Assembly (NCBI RefSeq): GCF_003611475.1
Contig: NZ_RAXT01000002.1
Span: 185,725-249,724 of the forward strand
Direction of reading: 5' to 3'
Source of the DNA: Acinetobacter rongchengensis
GTDB taxonomy: Bacteria > Pseudomonadota > Gammaproteobacteria > Pseudomonadales > Moraxellaceae
DNA: 64,000 nt
Both the position numbers and the translations under genes were made by a program. Under the pieces are notes generated by a model that was not told where the DNA came from, did not search any database, and worked only from the letters and a program-made list of their open reading frames with translations. Each line of letters starts with the position of its first letter. Positions within the stretch are counted from its first letter, which is position 1. Positions 1-8,740 of the stretch are shown here, piece by piece.

Positions 1-1
1 T

Positions 2-1306
2 CTCTTCATGTCACTGTGGTTCTTTTGGAAAACACTCTACTTACCTGAAATTCAACAACATGCAAGATTTTTAGCTGTTGAATTGGAAATGATTAATAAT
101 CCCCGTTTGCAGATTTATCATGATGAAGTGCAACTCGATATTGATCAATGGTTAAAACAAAGAGTTGGGGTTGAATATGTCACTGATCCTAAAGAATATC
201 CAAATGTTAAAGATAAAATAATTGCAGACTTTTTCACGAACCGTATTGAGCGTCAACTTGCTAAAGAGTTGAATATGAAAAATGTCACGGTCTACTTTCA
301 GTTTAAACCAAGTCCAAGAATCTGGGTACAAACCCCTGAAATGAATGGTAATTGGGTTCGTGAACCATTGAAGACCTATGCCAATTACAGCCCTGAACTT
401 ATTTTAGGCTGGTTATTGGGTATTCCCCTGATCGCAGCGGCAATTATTTTAACCTTGGTTCGACAGCTTAACCGTCCATTACGCCGTCTACAAAATGCTG
501 CCAATAATTATAGTAAAACAGGGAAAGCACCCTACTTAGAAACCAACCACGGCCCACAAGAGATTCGTGAAGTAAATCAAGCCTTTAATCATATGATTTA
601 CACCCTAGAACAGACTGAACGAGATCGCCAGATCATGCTCGCAGGGATCTCACATGATTTACGTACACCACTCACCCGAATCCGTTTAAGCGCCGAAATG
701 ATGTCGGATGATGACTTTCTGAAAGAAGGTATGATTTACGATGTGGATGATATGGATGCAATCCTAAGTCAATTTATTTCCTATATGCGAGATGGTTCAG
801 ATGAGGAGCTTCAAGACACCAATATCAATATTTTATTACAAGAATTAGTGATTCAATTCAAGCCTTTGGATATTCGTTTTACTCCGAATGAATTACCGAT
901 GATGACTGCACGTTCGTTATCCTTGAAACGACTGATTGGAAACTTGATTAATAACGCAAAACGCTATGGTGCTGAGCCGATTGAACTCAGTGCTTATGTT
1001 GAAGACGAACATATCAAAATCTGCGTCGCTGATCATGGTGAAGGTATTCCTGAAGACCAAATTGAAGACCTGATGCAACCTTTTGTTCGTGGAAATTCAG
1101 CAAGAACCGTACAAGGTAGTGGTTTAGGCTTGGCCATTGTAAAACGTATTGTCGATATTCATCAGGGTGAATTGTCAATTTCTAACCGAGCGACGGGTGG
1201 CTTACAAGCCATTATTTCATTACCGATTGCAATAAAAACTGAAGAAGAAGTACCTTTAAGCAATCCAATTCAAAAAATTAAGCAAACTTTGAGTGATCGT
1301 TTTTAA
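2..1306 (+). CDS. envZ: EnvZ-type sensor histidine kinase (5' end outside window)
   Basis: Membrane sensor kinase of the OmpR/EnvZ osmotic and envelope-stress system; it would phosphorylate an OmpR response regulator probably encoded just upstream. The frame is open to the window edge, so the first membrane helix is missing. Counting from the ATG at position 8: periplasmic loop to about residue 130, second membrane helix 131-151, HAMP about 152-205, HisKA with the phospho-accepting His216 in GISHDLRTPL, then HATPase_c with the N box (LINNAKRYG), G1 (DHGEGIP) and G2 (GSGLGLAIV). All catalytic boxes are intact. The EnvZ assignment rests on family resemblance; the neighbouring ompR is not visible. 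Confidence 0.85.
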   Translation, partial: LFMSLWFFWKTLYLPEIQQHARFLAVELEMINNPRLQIYHDEVQLDIDQWLKQRVGVEYVTDPKEYPNVKDKIIADFFTNRIERQLAKELNMKNVTVYFQFKPSPRIWVQTPEMNGNWVREPLKTYANYSPELILGWLLGIPLIAAAIILTLVRQLNRPLRRLQNAANNYSKTGKAPYLETNHGPQEIREVNQAFNHMIYTLEQTERDRQIMLAGISHDLRTPLTRIRLSAEMMSDDDFLKEGMIYDVDDMDAILSQFISYMRDGSDEELQDTNINILLQELVIQFKPLDIRFTPNELPMMTARSLSLKRLIGNLINNAKRYGAEPIELSAYVEDEHIKICVADHGEGIPEDQIEDLMQPFVRGNSARTVQGSGLGLAIVKRIVDIHQGELSISNRATGGLQAIISLPIAIKTEEEVPLSNPIQKIKQTLSDRF

Positions 1307-1328
1307 TGATCGGTTATTTAAGCAACAT

Positions 1329-1370
1329 TCGGTTGTGTTGATTTAACGCACAGCCGACATTATTTTATTA
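1329..1370 (+). terminator. Possible terminator after envZ
   Basis: An 8-bp stem (1330-1337 with 1349-1356, one G-T pair) is followed by an A/T-rich stretch rather than a clean T-run. It lies 23 bases after the envZ stop. It is weak as an intrinsic terminator but the only candidate there. Confidence 0.4.
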
Positions 1371-1511
1371 ATAAATAACAACTTGAAAATCATCATTATT
1401 TTTTATACCCACATTTTTTGAAAAAATTAGACCTTAGCATTAGAGGCATGCACAATTTAGTTTTAGGGCGGTACAATCCGTCTAGTTTTGAACAAGAATT
1501 GAGCGTAAACC

Positions 1512-3032
1512 ATGTCTTTAGATCGTATCCGTTTAGCATCTCTCCATGACAAAGTCATGAGCGCAGAACAAGCTGCAACTTTTATCCAAGATGGTATGAC
1601 GGTAGGTATGAGTGGTTTTACTCGTGCTGGTGAAGCGAAAGCTGTGCCGTTAGCATTGGTAAAACAAGCCAAAGTGAATCCTTTAAAAATCACGTTAATC
1701 ACAGGTGCAAGTCTGGGTAACGATCTAGACAAACAATTGACTGAAGCAGGTGTACTTGCACGTCGTTTACCATTCCAAGTGGATAACACGCTTCGTAAAG
1801 CAATCAACACTGGTGATGTAATGTTCATCGATCAGCATTTGTCTGAAACCGTTGAACAAATGCGTAATCTTCAATTGAAAAAGCCTGATGTTGCTGTAAT
1901 TGAAGCGATTGCGATTACTGAAGATGGTGGCATTATTCCAACAACTTCTGTCGGTAACTCTGCAAGCTTTGCAATTTTTGCTGAGAAAGTCATTGTTGAA
2001 ATCAATACCAACTTAAACCCTGCGTTTGAAGGCTTACACGATATTTATATCCCAACGTATCGCCCGACTCGTCAACCGATTCCATTGACTCAAGTTGACG
2101 AACGTATTGGTACATCTGCAATCAACATTGATCCTGCAAAAATCGTGGGTATCGTATTTAACAGCGAATTCCATGATTCGCCATCGACTGTGACTTTACC
2201 AGATGATGAAACTCAAGGGATTGCCAACCATTTAATTGCTTTCTTTGAAAAAGAAGTGGCTGAAAAACGCTTACCTGCAAACTTAGGTCCATTACAAGCA
2301 GGGATTGGTTCAATTGCCAATGCAGTATTGACTGGTCTTAAAGATTCTAACTTTGAAGATCTTGTGATGTATTCGGAAGTTCTTCAAGACTGTACGTTCG
2401 AATTGATTGATGCAGGTAAAATGAAGTTTGCTTCAGGTTCTTCAATTACGCTTTCTGCTAAATACGGCGAAAAAGTGTTTAATAACCTTGAACAATACAA
2501 AGATAAATTGGTTCTTCGTCCGCAAGAAATCTCAAACCATCCTGAATTGGTTCGTCGTTTAGGTATCATCGGTATTAACACTGCACTAGAGTTTGATATT
2601 TACGGTAACGTAAACTCGACCCATGTCTGTGGTACTAAAATGATGAATGGTATTGGTGGTTCAGGTGACTTTGCACGAAATGCACACTTGGCAATTTTTG
2701 TAACCAAATCAATTGCGAAAGGTGGTGACATTTCATCAGTTGTACCGTTTGCTTCTCATATTGACCATTCTGAGCATGATGTTGATATTCTTGTGACTGA
2801 ACAAGGTCTTGCTGATTTACGTGGTTTAGCACCTCGTGAACGTGCACGTGCAATCATCGATAACTGTGCTCATCCAATGTATCGTGATGCATTGAATGAC
2901 TACTTTGATCGTGCATGTGAAAAAGGTGGCCATACGCCTCATATTCTTCGTGAAGCACTTGCATGGCACTCAAACTTTGAAGAGTCAGGTCATATGCTTG
3001 CACCTCAAGATCAAGTTAAAAAATCTGCATAA
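1512..3032 (+). CDS. Acetyl-CoA hydrolase/transferase family protein (succinate:acetate CoA-transferase type)
   Basis: A 506-residue class I CoA-transferase of the Ach1/Cat1/AarC family. It probably moves CoA between acetyl-CoA and succinate, linking acetate use to the TCA cycle. Seen: the N-terminal AcCoA_hydro domain, the oxyanion-loop motif GIGSIAN (264-270), and YSEVLQD with the predicted nucleophile Glu289, followed by the C-terminal domain with GGSGDFARNA. Full length for the family. It starts at ATG 1512 behind a weak GAGCG and stands alone, closed by a strong hairpin terminator. Substrate preference (succinate, or plain hydrolysis) is inferred from family resemblance. Confidence 0.88.
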   Translation: MSLDRIRLASLHDKVMSAEQAATFIQDGMTVGMSGFTRAGEAKAVPLALVKQAKVNPLKITLITGASLGNDLDKQLTEAGVLARRLPFQVDNTLRKAINTGDVMFIDQHLSETVEQMRNLQLKKPDVAVIEAIAITEDGGIIPTTSVGNSASFAIFAEKVIVEINTNLNPAFEGLHDIYIPTYRPTRQPIPLTQVDERIGTSAINIDPAKIVGIVFNSEFHDSPSTVTLPDDETQGIANHLIAFFEKEVAEKRLPANLGPLQAGIGSIANAVLTGLKDSNFEDLVMYSEVLQDCTFELIDAGKMKFASGSSITLSAKYGEKVFNNLEQYKDKLVLRPQEISNHPELVRRLGIIGINTALEFDIYGNVNSTHVCGTKMMNGIGGSGDFARNAHLAIFVTKSIAKGGDISSVVPFASHIDHSEHDVDILVTEQGLADLRGLAPRERARAIIDNCAHPMYRDALNDYFDRACEKGGHTPHILREALAWHSNFEESGHMLAPQDQVKKSA

Positions 3033-3046
3033 GATTTTGAATTTGA

Positions 3047-3077
3047 TATAAAAAACGCCCAATTGGGCGTTTTTTAT
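3047..3077. terminator. Bidirectional intrinsic terminator
   Basis: Near-perfect hairpin with arms AAAAAACGCCC and GGGCGTTTTTT around AATT. It gives a T-run on both strands and sits between the convergent CoA-transferase and GMC oxidoreductase genes. Confidence 0.9.
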
Positions 3078-3088
3078 TTGTAGACAGA

Positions 3089-4729
3089 CTAGATTCCTAC
3101 GCTCTCTTTTTTCTGAATAAAGGCCACACTGGCCTGATCCTGACGAATCATATCCGCAGCTTTCTCAGCAATCATGATTGCAGGAGCATTGGTATTGCCA
3201 TTGACGACTTTTGGCATAATTGAAGCATCCACCACACGCAAATTTTGAATGCCGTAAACCCGTAGACGAGCATCGACTACAGCCATATCGTCATTCCCCA
3301 TTTTACAACTCCCAACAGGGTGATACACCGTGTCTGATCGATCTCTAAGAATTTCACGGATTTCTTCATCCGTTTGCACATTTGCTGTAAATAAATCTTC
3401 TTTCATCATACTTTTAAAGACAGTTGATTCCATCAGTTGCTTTGTCTTCTTAAAACCTTTGACCATTTCTTCCAAATCAGATTCATCACCATAAAAATCA
3501 GGATCAATCAATAATGGATCATCGATACTCGGCCCACTGATTTTAATTGAGCCACGGCTTTTCGGATTAAGTAAACACACATGACAGGAAATACCATGTC
3601 CAACATGCATGGTCCGTGCATGATTATCGACCAGTGCCACAACAAAATGTAACTGCAAGTTCGGTAAGCGCTGTTCTGCTGAACTTTTCAGAAAACCGCC
3701 ACATTCTGCAAAATTAGTGGTGATCAAACCACGACGTTCTTTGCGATAGCGCTGAATTTGCTTAATGAGATCAATCGAACCCGGTATAGACAATCCAAAA
3801 GTCCCTTGGATATCACGAACTTTATATCCAAAAATAAAATCAGGATGATCATGAAAATTTTGCCCGACTCCGGGTAAATGCTTTTTCACGGCAATGCCAT
3901 GTTTCATCAATTCTTGCTGATCACCCACACCTGAAAGCATTAGAATTTGTGGTGACTGCATTGCTCCTGCACTCAGCAGCACTTCACGACGAGCATATAT
4001 TTGTTTCAGTTGTCCATGTTGTTTGTATTCCACACCAACAGCAACGCCATTTTCAATCAAAATTCGCTGTGTCTGCGCAAAGGTTTCAACGGTTAAGTTG
4101 TTCCGATCACGATGTGGGAACAAGTAAGCCCGTGCCGAACTGCAACGCTCACCGTTGATATGGGTAACTTGATAAACCCCGAGTCCTTCTTGTTCAGCAC
4201 CATTAAAATCATCAAGAATGGTATAACCCTGCTCTCGAGCTGCGCTCAGGAATTTTTCCTGAAGTGGATTATCACTGTGTAAATCAGTGACAGATAATGG
4301 GCCTGCATTGCCATGATATTGGTTTGAAATTCTTTGATTATTTTCAGATTTGATAAAATAAGGCAACACATCGTCATAAGACCAACCTGCATTACCCAAA
4401 GCGGCCCAATCATCATAATCTTGTCGATGCCCACGAATATAAATCATGGCATTGATCGCAGAAGAACCACCTAGACATTTTCCACGCGGTTGGTAGCCTT
4501 TACGACCATTTAGACCTTTTTGTGGGATGGTTTCAAACGCCCAATTATTGATTTTTGTCGGAATACTGATCACAGCAGCACTCGGAACTTCAACCTTCCA
4601 GCCGTCTCCAGTCCCACCCGCTTCTAGCAAACAAACAGATACCGTTGGATCCTCAGATAAACGCCCCGCGAGTACACAACCTGAGCTTCCACCCCCAATA
4701 ATAATGTAATCATATTCCTTCTTATTCAC
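3089..4729 (-). CDS. GMC-family FAD oxidoreductase (choline/alcohol dehydrogenase-like)
   Basis: A 546-residue glucose-methanol-choline oxidoreductase that would oxidise an alcohol with FAD. Seen: the N-terminal dinucleotide fold IIIGGGSSGCVLAGRL, the GMC signature near GKCLGGSSAINAMIYIRG, the catalytic-His segment VYHPVGSCKMG and the C-terminal NTNAPAIMIAEKAADMI. It starts at GTG (4727-4729) behind AGGA six bases away. Closest types are BetA choline dehydrogenase and AlkJ alcohol dehydrogenase. No betB, betI or choline transporter lies beside it, so an aliphatic or aromatic alcohol substrate is as likely as choline. An imperfect palindrome upstream may be its operator. Confidence 0.85.
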   Translation of the reverse strand: MNKKEYDYIIIGGGSSGCVLAGRLSEDPTVSVCLLEAGGTGDGWKVEVPSAAVISIPTKINNWAFETIPQKGLNGRKGYQPRGKCLGGSSAINAMIYIRGHRQDYDDWAALGNAGWSYDDVLPYFIKSENNQRISNQYHGNAGPLSVTDLHSDNPLQEKFLSAAREQGYTILDDFNGAEQEGLGVYQVTHINGERCSSARAYLFPHRDRNNLTVETFAQTQRILIENGVAVGVEYKQHGQLKQIYARREVLLSAGAMQSPQILMLSGVGDQQELMKHGIAVKKHLPGVGQNFHDHPDFIFGYKVRDIQGTFGLSIPGSIDLIKQIQRYRKERRGLITTNFAECGGFLKSSAEQRLPNLQLHFVVALVDNHARTMHVGHGISCHVCLLNPKSRGSIKISGPSIDDPLLIDPDFYGDESDLEEMVKGFKKTKQLMESTVFKSMMKEDLFTANVQTDEEIREILRDRSDTVYHPVGSCKMGNDDMAVVDARLRVYGIQNLRVVDASIMPKVVNGNTNAPAIMIAEKAADMIRQDQASVAFIQKKESVGI

Positions 4730-4761
4730 ATGAAATCCTTTTTTTGTATTGTCTTTATATG

Positions 4762-4792
4762 TTCATTATGCATGAATTTTATGCAGAATGAA
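4762..4792. promoter_or_regulatory. Operator-like imperfect palindrome between the GMC gene and ypeA
   Basis: Twelve-base arms TTCATTATGCAT and ATGCAGAATGAA match at 11 of 12 positions around a 7-base centre. It begins 33 bases upstream of the GMC start, where a repressor or activator could bind. The cognate regulator is unknown. Confidence 0.4.
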
Positions 4793-4954
4793 TGCTTCTC
4801 TACACAGAATCACGACCTTGCTTTATGATAAATCTCACAGAAAATTAAATGAATGCAAACATATCTATTGTTTAAAAAATAAACTTATCATTTAACTTAT
4901 TTTGTATTACCCTGCTATAAACATTCTTTAAAAACAAGAGATAGAATAAAAGCC

Positions 4955-5374
4955 ATGTTTATCATCCGTCAATTTCAAGAAACAGATTTAGAAGATGTGA
5001 TCGCCTTATGGGAAGTATGTGAACTTACACGCCCATGGAATAATCCTGAAATCGATATTTTTCGTAAAGTTGCACAAAAAGATGGCTTATTTTTATTGGC
5101 AGTCAAAGATGAACAGCTCATCGCAACCGTGATGGGTGGCTATGATGGCCATCGTGGTTGGGTGAACTATTTAGCGGTGCATCCGCATGCTCAACGTAAT
5201 GGCGTGGCAACAGCACTGATACAGCAACTTGAGAAGCGCTTGATCGCATTGGGTTGTCCTAAACTACAACTCTTGATTCGCAAAGACAATATTGACGTAC
5301 AAAGCTTTTATGAGCAATTGGGCTATGAGGAAATTGAAGTGGTCTGTTTAGGCAAGCGTCTAATTCAAGACTAG
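4955..5374 (+). CDS. ypeA: GNAT acetyltransferase YpeA
   Basis: A 139-residue GCN5-related N-acetyltransferase closely resembling E. coli YpeA (about 141 residues). Shared features are the N-terminal LWEVCELTRPWNNPEIDI, the segment VMGGYDGHRGWVNYLAVHP, the acetyl-CoA loop QRNGVATALI and the C-terminal YEQLGYEE...LGKRLI. The acceptor substrate is unknown in the family. It is a single gene, divergent from the GMC oxidoreductase, and lacks a strong ribosome binding site. Confidence 0.85.
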   Translation: MFIIRQFQETDLEDVIALWEVCELTRPWNNPEIDIFRKVAQKDGLFLLAVKDEQLIATVMGGYDGHRGWVNYLAVHPHAQRNGVATALIQQLEKRLIALGCPKLQLLIRKDNIDVQSFYEQLGYEEIEVVCLGKRLIQD

Positions 5375-5446
5375 AGCACGCTTTGCTTTGCCTTTCACAA
5401 GTCAATAAAGTGGCAAAGCAATCACGGCCAGCTTGCCACAAGTGAA

Positions 5447-6217
5447 TTACAGACCAATTTTTTTCATAAAGCTTTTTTTCTTATATTTTTTAATCTTCCC
5501 TACTCTTAAAAATATAGGAAATTCTATTGTTAACAGTGCTTGCTCTGCACTCAAAACTTCTGCTAAATCATGCAAAGGATTGATTTTATTTTGATCAATA
5601 TAATGCTTTACTGCAGACCACGTAGATAAATATTTTAATAGCTGTGCAGACGACCACTGATACTGCATTTTCAGTTCAGGCATCATTATTTCATCAAAAG
5701 GAAAAGGAATGGTTTGATATTGTTCATCAATATAACGGCGTTCGGCATCCCAATAGCCTTTTAAAGTATCAAAATAAAGCTGCTGAATCTTTTGATTGAT
5801 GAAATGATGTTCCACGTGAATCAAACCATAACCAATCACAGCCAAAATACCATTTGGCTTTAATGTGCGATTTACTTCTCGGTAGAAAGATTCAAAATCA
5901 AACCAATGAATGGCTTGTGCAACAGTAATTAAATCGAAACCTTGCGCAGGAAATGAAGTCTTCTCTGAAGGTTGTACTTGATAGCTTACATTTTCAAAAT
6001 AAGGCGCATGTTGTAATTGCTGTTCGCTGATATCAGTTGCCACAACATGATCAAAATAAGGTGCTAAGAGTTGAGTAAATTGACCTGAACCTGCGCCACA
6101 GTCCCACACAAAATGGTGCTCAGGAACATATTTTAAAATTTCCTGAATAACATCCTGCGGATAACTGGGTCGAGCTTGTTGATAAAGCTGACTAGCTGTT
6201 GAAAATAAATCTTTCAT
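5447..6217 (-). CDS. Class I SAM-dependent methyltransferase
   Basis: A 256-residue Rossmann-fold methyltransferase of the UbiE/Methyltransf_11 type. Motif I is FVWDCGAGSGQFTQLL, the acidic residue ending strand 2 is in VVATDIS, and the motif IV region is FDLITVAQAIHWFD. The AQAxHWFD signature is typical of a poorly characterised group that includes trans-aconitate-type and yeast Crg1-like enzymes. The C-terminus is basic (KIKKYKKKSFMKK). It is monocistronic and the substrate cannot be told from sequence. Confidence 0.75.
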   Translation of the reverse strand: MKDLFSTASQLYQQARPSYPQDVIQEILKYVPEHHFVWDCGAGSGQFTQLLAPYFDHVVATDISEQQLQHAPYFENVSYQVQPSEKTSFPAQGFDLITVAQAIHWFDFESFYREVNRTLKPNGILAVIGYGLIHVEHHFINQKIQQLYFDTLKGYWDAERRYIDEQYQTIPFPFDEIMMPELKMQYQWSSAQLLKYLSTWSAVKHYIDQNKINPLHDLAEVLSAEQALLTIEFPIFLRVGKIKKYKKKSFMKKIGL

Positions 6218-6352
6218 TTTTCTTATAACAATCTATTTTTTTCATAAAGAATAATTTTACGATATTTTCATCACACAAGTATATATTTTGTAAGACAATC
6301 AGTCCAATTCGTTCAGGGGCAATCTTTGATTTATTGATCACTTTTAAATAAG

Positions 6353-6386
6353 CAAAAAAAAACCTCAAAAAATTGAGGTTTTTTTA
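6353..6386 (-). terminator. Terminator of the downstream tRNA-Phe copy
   Basis: Hairpin AACCTCAA/TTGAGGTT with a long T-run on the minus strand, directly after the tRNA 3' end. A shorter T-run also exists on the plus strand. Confidence 0.85.
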
Positions 6387-6390
6387 AATA

Positions 6391-6466
6391 TGGTGGCGAG
6401 ACCCAGGATCGAACTGGGGACACACGGATTTTCAATCCGTTGCTCTACCTACTGAGCTATCACGCC
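6391..6466 (-). tRNA. tRNA-Phe (anticodon GAA), copy 1
   Basis: A 76-base tRNA on the minus strand with encoded CCA. The anticodon stem ACGGA/TCCGT encloses loop TTGAAAA (anticodon GAA), and the T arm is CCCAG-TTCGATC-CTGGG. The acceptor arms GGCGTGA and TCTCGCC pair at six of seven positions, with a T-T mismatch at 5:68. It is identical to the copy at 6601-6676 and has its own promoter (6477-6505) and terminator. Confidence 0.97.
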
Positions 6467-6476
6467 GATGCCGTGT

Positions 6477-6505
6477 ATTAAGCCGTATCTCAGGCTAATA
6501 GTCAA
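6477..6505 (-). promoter_or_regulatory. Promoter of tRNA-Phe copy 1
   Basis: On the minus strand, -35 TTGACT (6500-6505), a 17-base spacer and -10 CTTAAT (6477-6482) lie just ahead of the tRNA. This shows the copy can be transcribed on its own. Confidence 0.7.
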
Positions 6506-6546
6506 TATAAATCATGAGTTTTTTATTCAACCGAATATTTTTTACG

Positions 6547-6577
6547 CAAAAAAAATCCCTGATGGGATCAGGGATTG
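6547..6577 (-). terminator. Terminator of the upstream tRNA-Phe copy
   Basis: Stem AATCCCTGA/TCAGGGATT (9 bp) followed on the minus strand by an eight-base T-run. It separates the two tRNA-Phe transcription units. Confidence 0.85.
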
Positions 6578-6600
6578 AAATCTTAAACGATTTTTAAATA

Positions 6601-6676
6601 TGGTGGCGAGACCCAGGATCGAACTGGGGACACACGGATTTTCAATCCGTTGCTCTACCTACTGAGCTATCACGCC
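6601..6676 (-). tRNA. tRNA-Phe (anticodon GAA), copy 2
   Basis: Identical in all 76 bases to the copy 210 bp away, including the 5:68 T-T acceptor mismatch. Short flanks are also shared (TTTTAAATA on the 3' side, CATC on the 5' side). Beyond these the sequences diverge, which points to duplication of a unit of roughly 90 bp or to gene conversion. Confidence 0.97.
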
Positions 6677-6679
6677 GAT

Positions 6680-6715
6680 GGGGCGTATTAAACAATTTAA
6701 CCGCAATGTCGTCAA
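6680..6715 (-). promoter_or_regulatory. Strong promoter of tRNA-Phe copy 2 with GC-rich discriminator
   Basis: Minus-strand -35 TTGACG (6710-6715), 17-base spacer, -10 TTTAAT (6687-6692), then the discriminator ACGCCCC. A GC-rich discriminator is the known hallmark of ppGpp/DksA-controlled stable-RNA promoters; such control here is inferred. Confidence 0.75.
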
Positions 6716-6876
6716 GTGTTGTCTACATGTTTTTGTTCGATAGTCTATTTTTACAGCAAATTAACGATATTTCGCATTTTTCCCAATCGTTAAATGTATA
6801 AAGACAGTCGAAATGACTTGTCTTTATACAATAAATTGATGTGATCAGATTTTTATTCAACAAAAATGATTACATC

Positions 6877-7254
6877 TTAAATTTTACCAAGATGTGCAAG
6901 GCAACGATGTATTGCACCACAACCCGGTTCAAAAATTTTCACCCCTTTCGCCTCTTCATTTTTACACACTTCTTCAACTAAACGCTCAGCCACACCTCTA
7001 CCTCGATTTGCAGGATGCACTACAATATTTTCTAAAACCTTACTCTCTCCTTGACCTGTACACCACAGTGCACCAATAATCTTGGTATTAAATTCTGCGG
7101 TGTAAAGTAAGGTATACTGAGCTAAGTTTTGCTCAAGTTGTTCTATGGCATCTTTGCCATCACCAAACTCGGGACTGGTGTCATATAATCGCTCAAGCTG
7201 TTCGCGAACTTCCGCATTTTCGAGTGAAGTTTTAGCATGTATGGTAATAGGCAT
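6877..7254 (-). CDS. Small GNAT-fold protein, PanZ-like
   Basis: A 125-residue GNAT domain with acetyl-CoA loop [17 protein letters not shown] and central strands [16 protein letters not shown]. Size and layout resemble PanZ/PanM, the acetyl-CoA sensor that promotes maturation of aspartate decarboxylase PanD, but a general N-acetyltransferase cannot be excluded. The ATG at 7252-7254 follows GGAGGG, a strong ribosome binding site. It is transcribed away from hisB; panD is not in this window. Confidence 0.6.
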   Translation of the reverse strand: MPITIHAKTSLENAEVREQLERLYDTSPEFGDGKDAIEQLEQNLAQYTLLYTAEFNTKIIGALWCTGQGESKVLENIVVHPANRGRGVAERLVEEVCKNEEAKGVKIFEPGCGAIHRCLAHLGKI

Positions 7255-7349
7255 TGATTAACCCTCCTGAGCAATCTAATATGCTGTCACTTTCGTCACA
7301 GCGAAACATCTTTACATCAAACTTTTTTGACGTTTTTGAGGAACGTGTC

Positions 7350-7943
7350 ATGACACAACGTATCAGTGAAGTAGTAAGAAACACTAACGAAACCAAAATT
7401 CGAGTTCGTGTGAATCTTGATGGTACTGGTCAGGGCACGCTCAATACAGGTGTTCCCTTTTTAGACCATATGATTGATCAAATCAAGCGTCATGGCTTAT
7501 TTGATATTGATATTCATTGTGATGGCGACTTAGACATCGATGATCACCACACTGTAGAAGACTGTGGAATCACACTTGGGCAAGCCTTTGCACAAGCTTT
7601 GGGTGATAAAAAAGGTTTAAAACGCTACGGTCATTTCTATGCACCGCTAGATGAAGCTCTAAGCCGTGTAGTGGTTGATTTATCAGGTCGCCCAGGTTTA
7701 TGGATGGATATTCCTTTTACACGTGCGCGTATTGGTACATTTGATGTCGATTTATTTTCTGAGTTTTTCCAAGGCTTTGTCAATCATGCATTGATGACTT
7801 TACACATTGACAATTTAAAGGGCAAAAATAGCCATCACCAAATTGAAAGTGTGTTTAAAGCTTTTGCACGTGCATTGCGTATGGCATGTGAAATTGATCC
7901 TCGTGCTGAAAATACTGTTGCATCTACCAAAGGAACTTTGTAA
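7350..7943 (+). CDS. hisB: Imidazoleglycerol-phosphate dehydratase
   Basis: Converts imidazole glycerol phosphate to imidazole acetol phosphate in histidine synthesis. It is the 197-residue monofunctional form without the phosphatase domain of the enterobacterial fusion. Metal-binding His-rich motifs are visible: [13 protein letters not shown], and SHHQIES near the C-terminus. The ATG at 7350 has GAGG eight bases upstream and gives the normal length; the frame stays open upstream to 7254 but that stretch has no family similarity. The stop overlaps the hisH start by one base, indicating coupled translation. Confidence 0.95.
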   Translation: MTQRISEVVRNTNETKIRVRVNLDGTGQGTLNTGVPFLDHMIDQIKRHGLFDIDIHCDGDLDIDDHHTVEDCGITLGQAFAQALGDKKGLKRYGHFYAPLDEALSRVVVDLSGRPGLWMDIPFTRARIGTFDVDLFSEFFQGFVNHALMTLHIDNLKGKNSHHQIESVFKAFARALRMACEIDPRAENTVASTKGTL

Positions 7944-8560
7944 TGACCCGTATTGCCCTTCTTGATTACGGCATGGGAAACCTTCACTCAGCAGCGAAGG
8001 CACTTGAGTATGTCGGCGCCTCTGTTGATGTAACCAATGATCCGAAAATCATTGCCCAAGCAGATAAAATTGTCTTCCCTGGCGTGGGTGCTATGCGTGA
8101 TTGCATGCAAGGCATGCGTGAAGCAGGTATCGATGAAGTCGTGCGTCATGCTGCGTTTAATAAGCCCGTTTTAGCTATTTGTGTCGGGATGCAGGCCTTA
8201 CTTGAATCTTCAGAAGAAAATGGTGGTTCAGATGCTCTAGGAATTTTTGAAGGTGTGGTGAAGCATTTTCCGAATGTGGAAGGTTTAAAAGTACCGCATA
8301 TGGGTTGGAATCAGGTACATCAAGCTGATCCAAATCATCCAATGTGGAAAGACATTGACCAAGATACTCGTTTCTATTTTGTACATAGCTATTATGTAGA
8401 ACCTAAAGATCACAGTCTGGTTGCTGCAACCTGTGATTATGGTTTACCGTTTTGTACAGCTATCCATAAAGAAAACTTATTCGCAACACAGTTCCATCCT
8501 GAAAAAAGTCACACCGCGGGCTTACAATTGCTTAAAAACTTTGTGGAATGGAAGATTTAA
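7943..8560 (+). CDS. hisH: Imidazole glycerol phosphate synthase, glutaminase subunit
   Basis: Class I glutamine amidotransferase that supplies ammonia to HisF. The 205-residue chain shows the catalytic triad: Cys80 in LAICVGMQ, and His185 and Glu187 in TQFHPEKSH. The oxyanion-loop segment near [11 protein letters not shown] is also present. It overlaps hisB by one base (TAATG) and ends before a clear terminator, so hisB-hisH is a two-gene unit. Its partner hisF lies 5.5 kb downstream, unlike in compact his operons. Confidence 0.96.
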   Translation: MTRIALLDYGMGNLHSAAKALEYVGASVDVTNDPKIIAQADKIVFPGVGAMRDCMQGMREAGIDEVVRHAAFNKPVLAICVGMQALLESSEENGGSDALGIFEGVVKHFPNVEGLKVPHMGWNQVHQADPNHPMWKDIDQDTRFYFVHSYYVEPKDHSLVAATCDYGLPFCTAIHKENLFATQFHPEKSHTAGLQLLKNFVEWKI

Positions 8561-8587
8561 ATTTTTCTAAACACAAAACTGATTGAT

Positions 8588-8621
8588 TAAAATTAAGCCA
8601 ATTTTTATTGGCTTAATTTTA
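8588..8621 (+). terminator. Terminator of hisB-hisH
   Basis: Hairpin AAATTAAGCCAA/TTGGCTTAATTT with T-rich tail, 28 bases after the hisH stop. Confidence 0.85.
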
Positions 8622-8740
8622 TTTCGAATGGCGTTTTTTTTACTAAACTTTCCTTTCGTGGTTTTTTTCTTTATGATTTGATCGAATTTAATACAAAAAT
8701 TTCATAACTGATTAAATAAACCGTTAAATAGGAAAATAAA

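Noticed and set aside
6391..6676. Near-identical 76-base repeats 210 bp apart as a possible CRISPR or repeat array
   Set aside because: They are complete tRNA-Phe genes with anticodon GAA and encoded CCA.
7254..7349. N-terminal extension of hisB
   Set aside because: The frame is open but unrelated to HisB; a good ribosome binding site precedes the ATG at 7350, which gives normal length.
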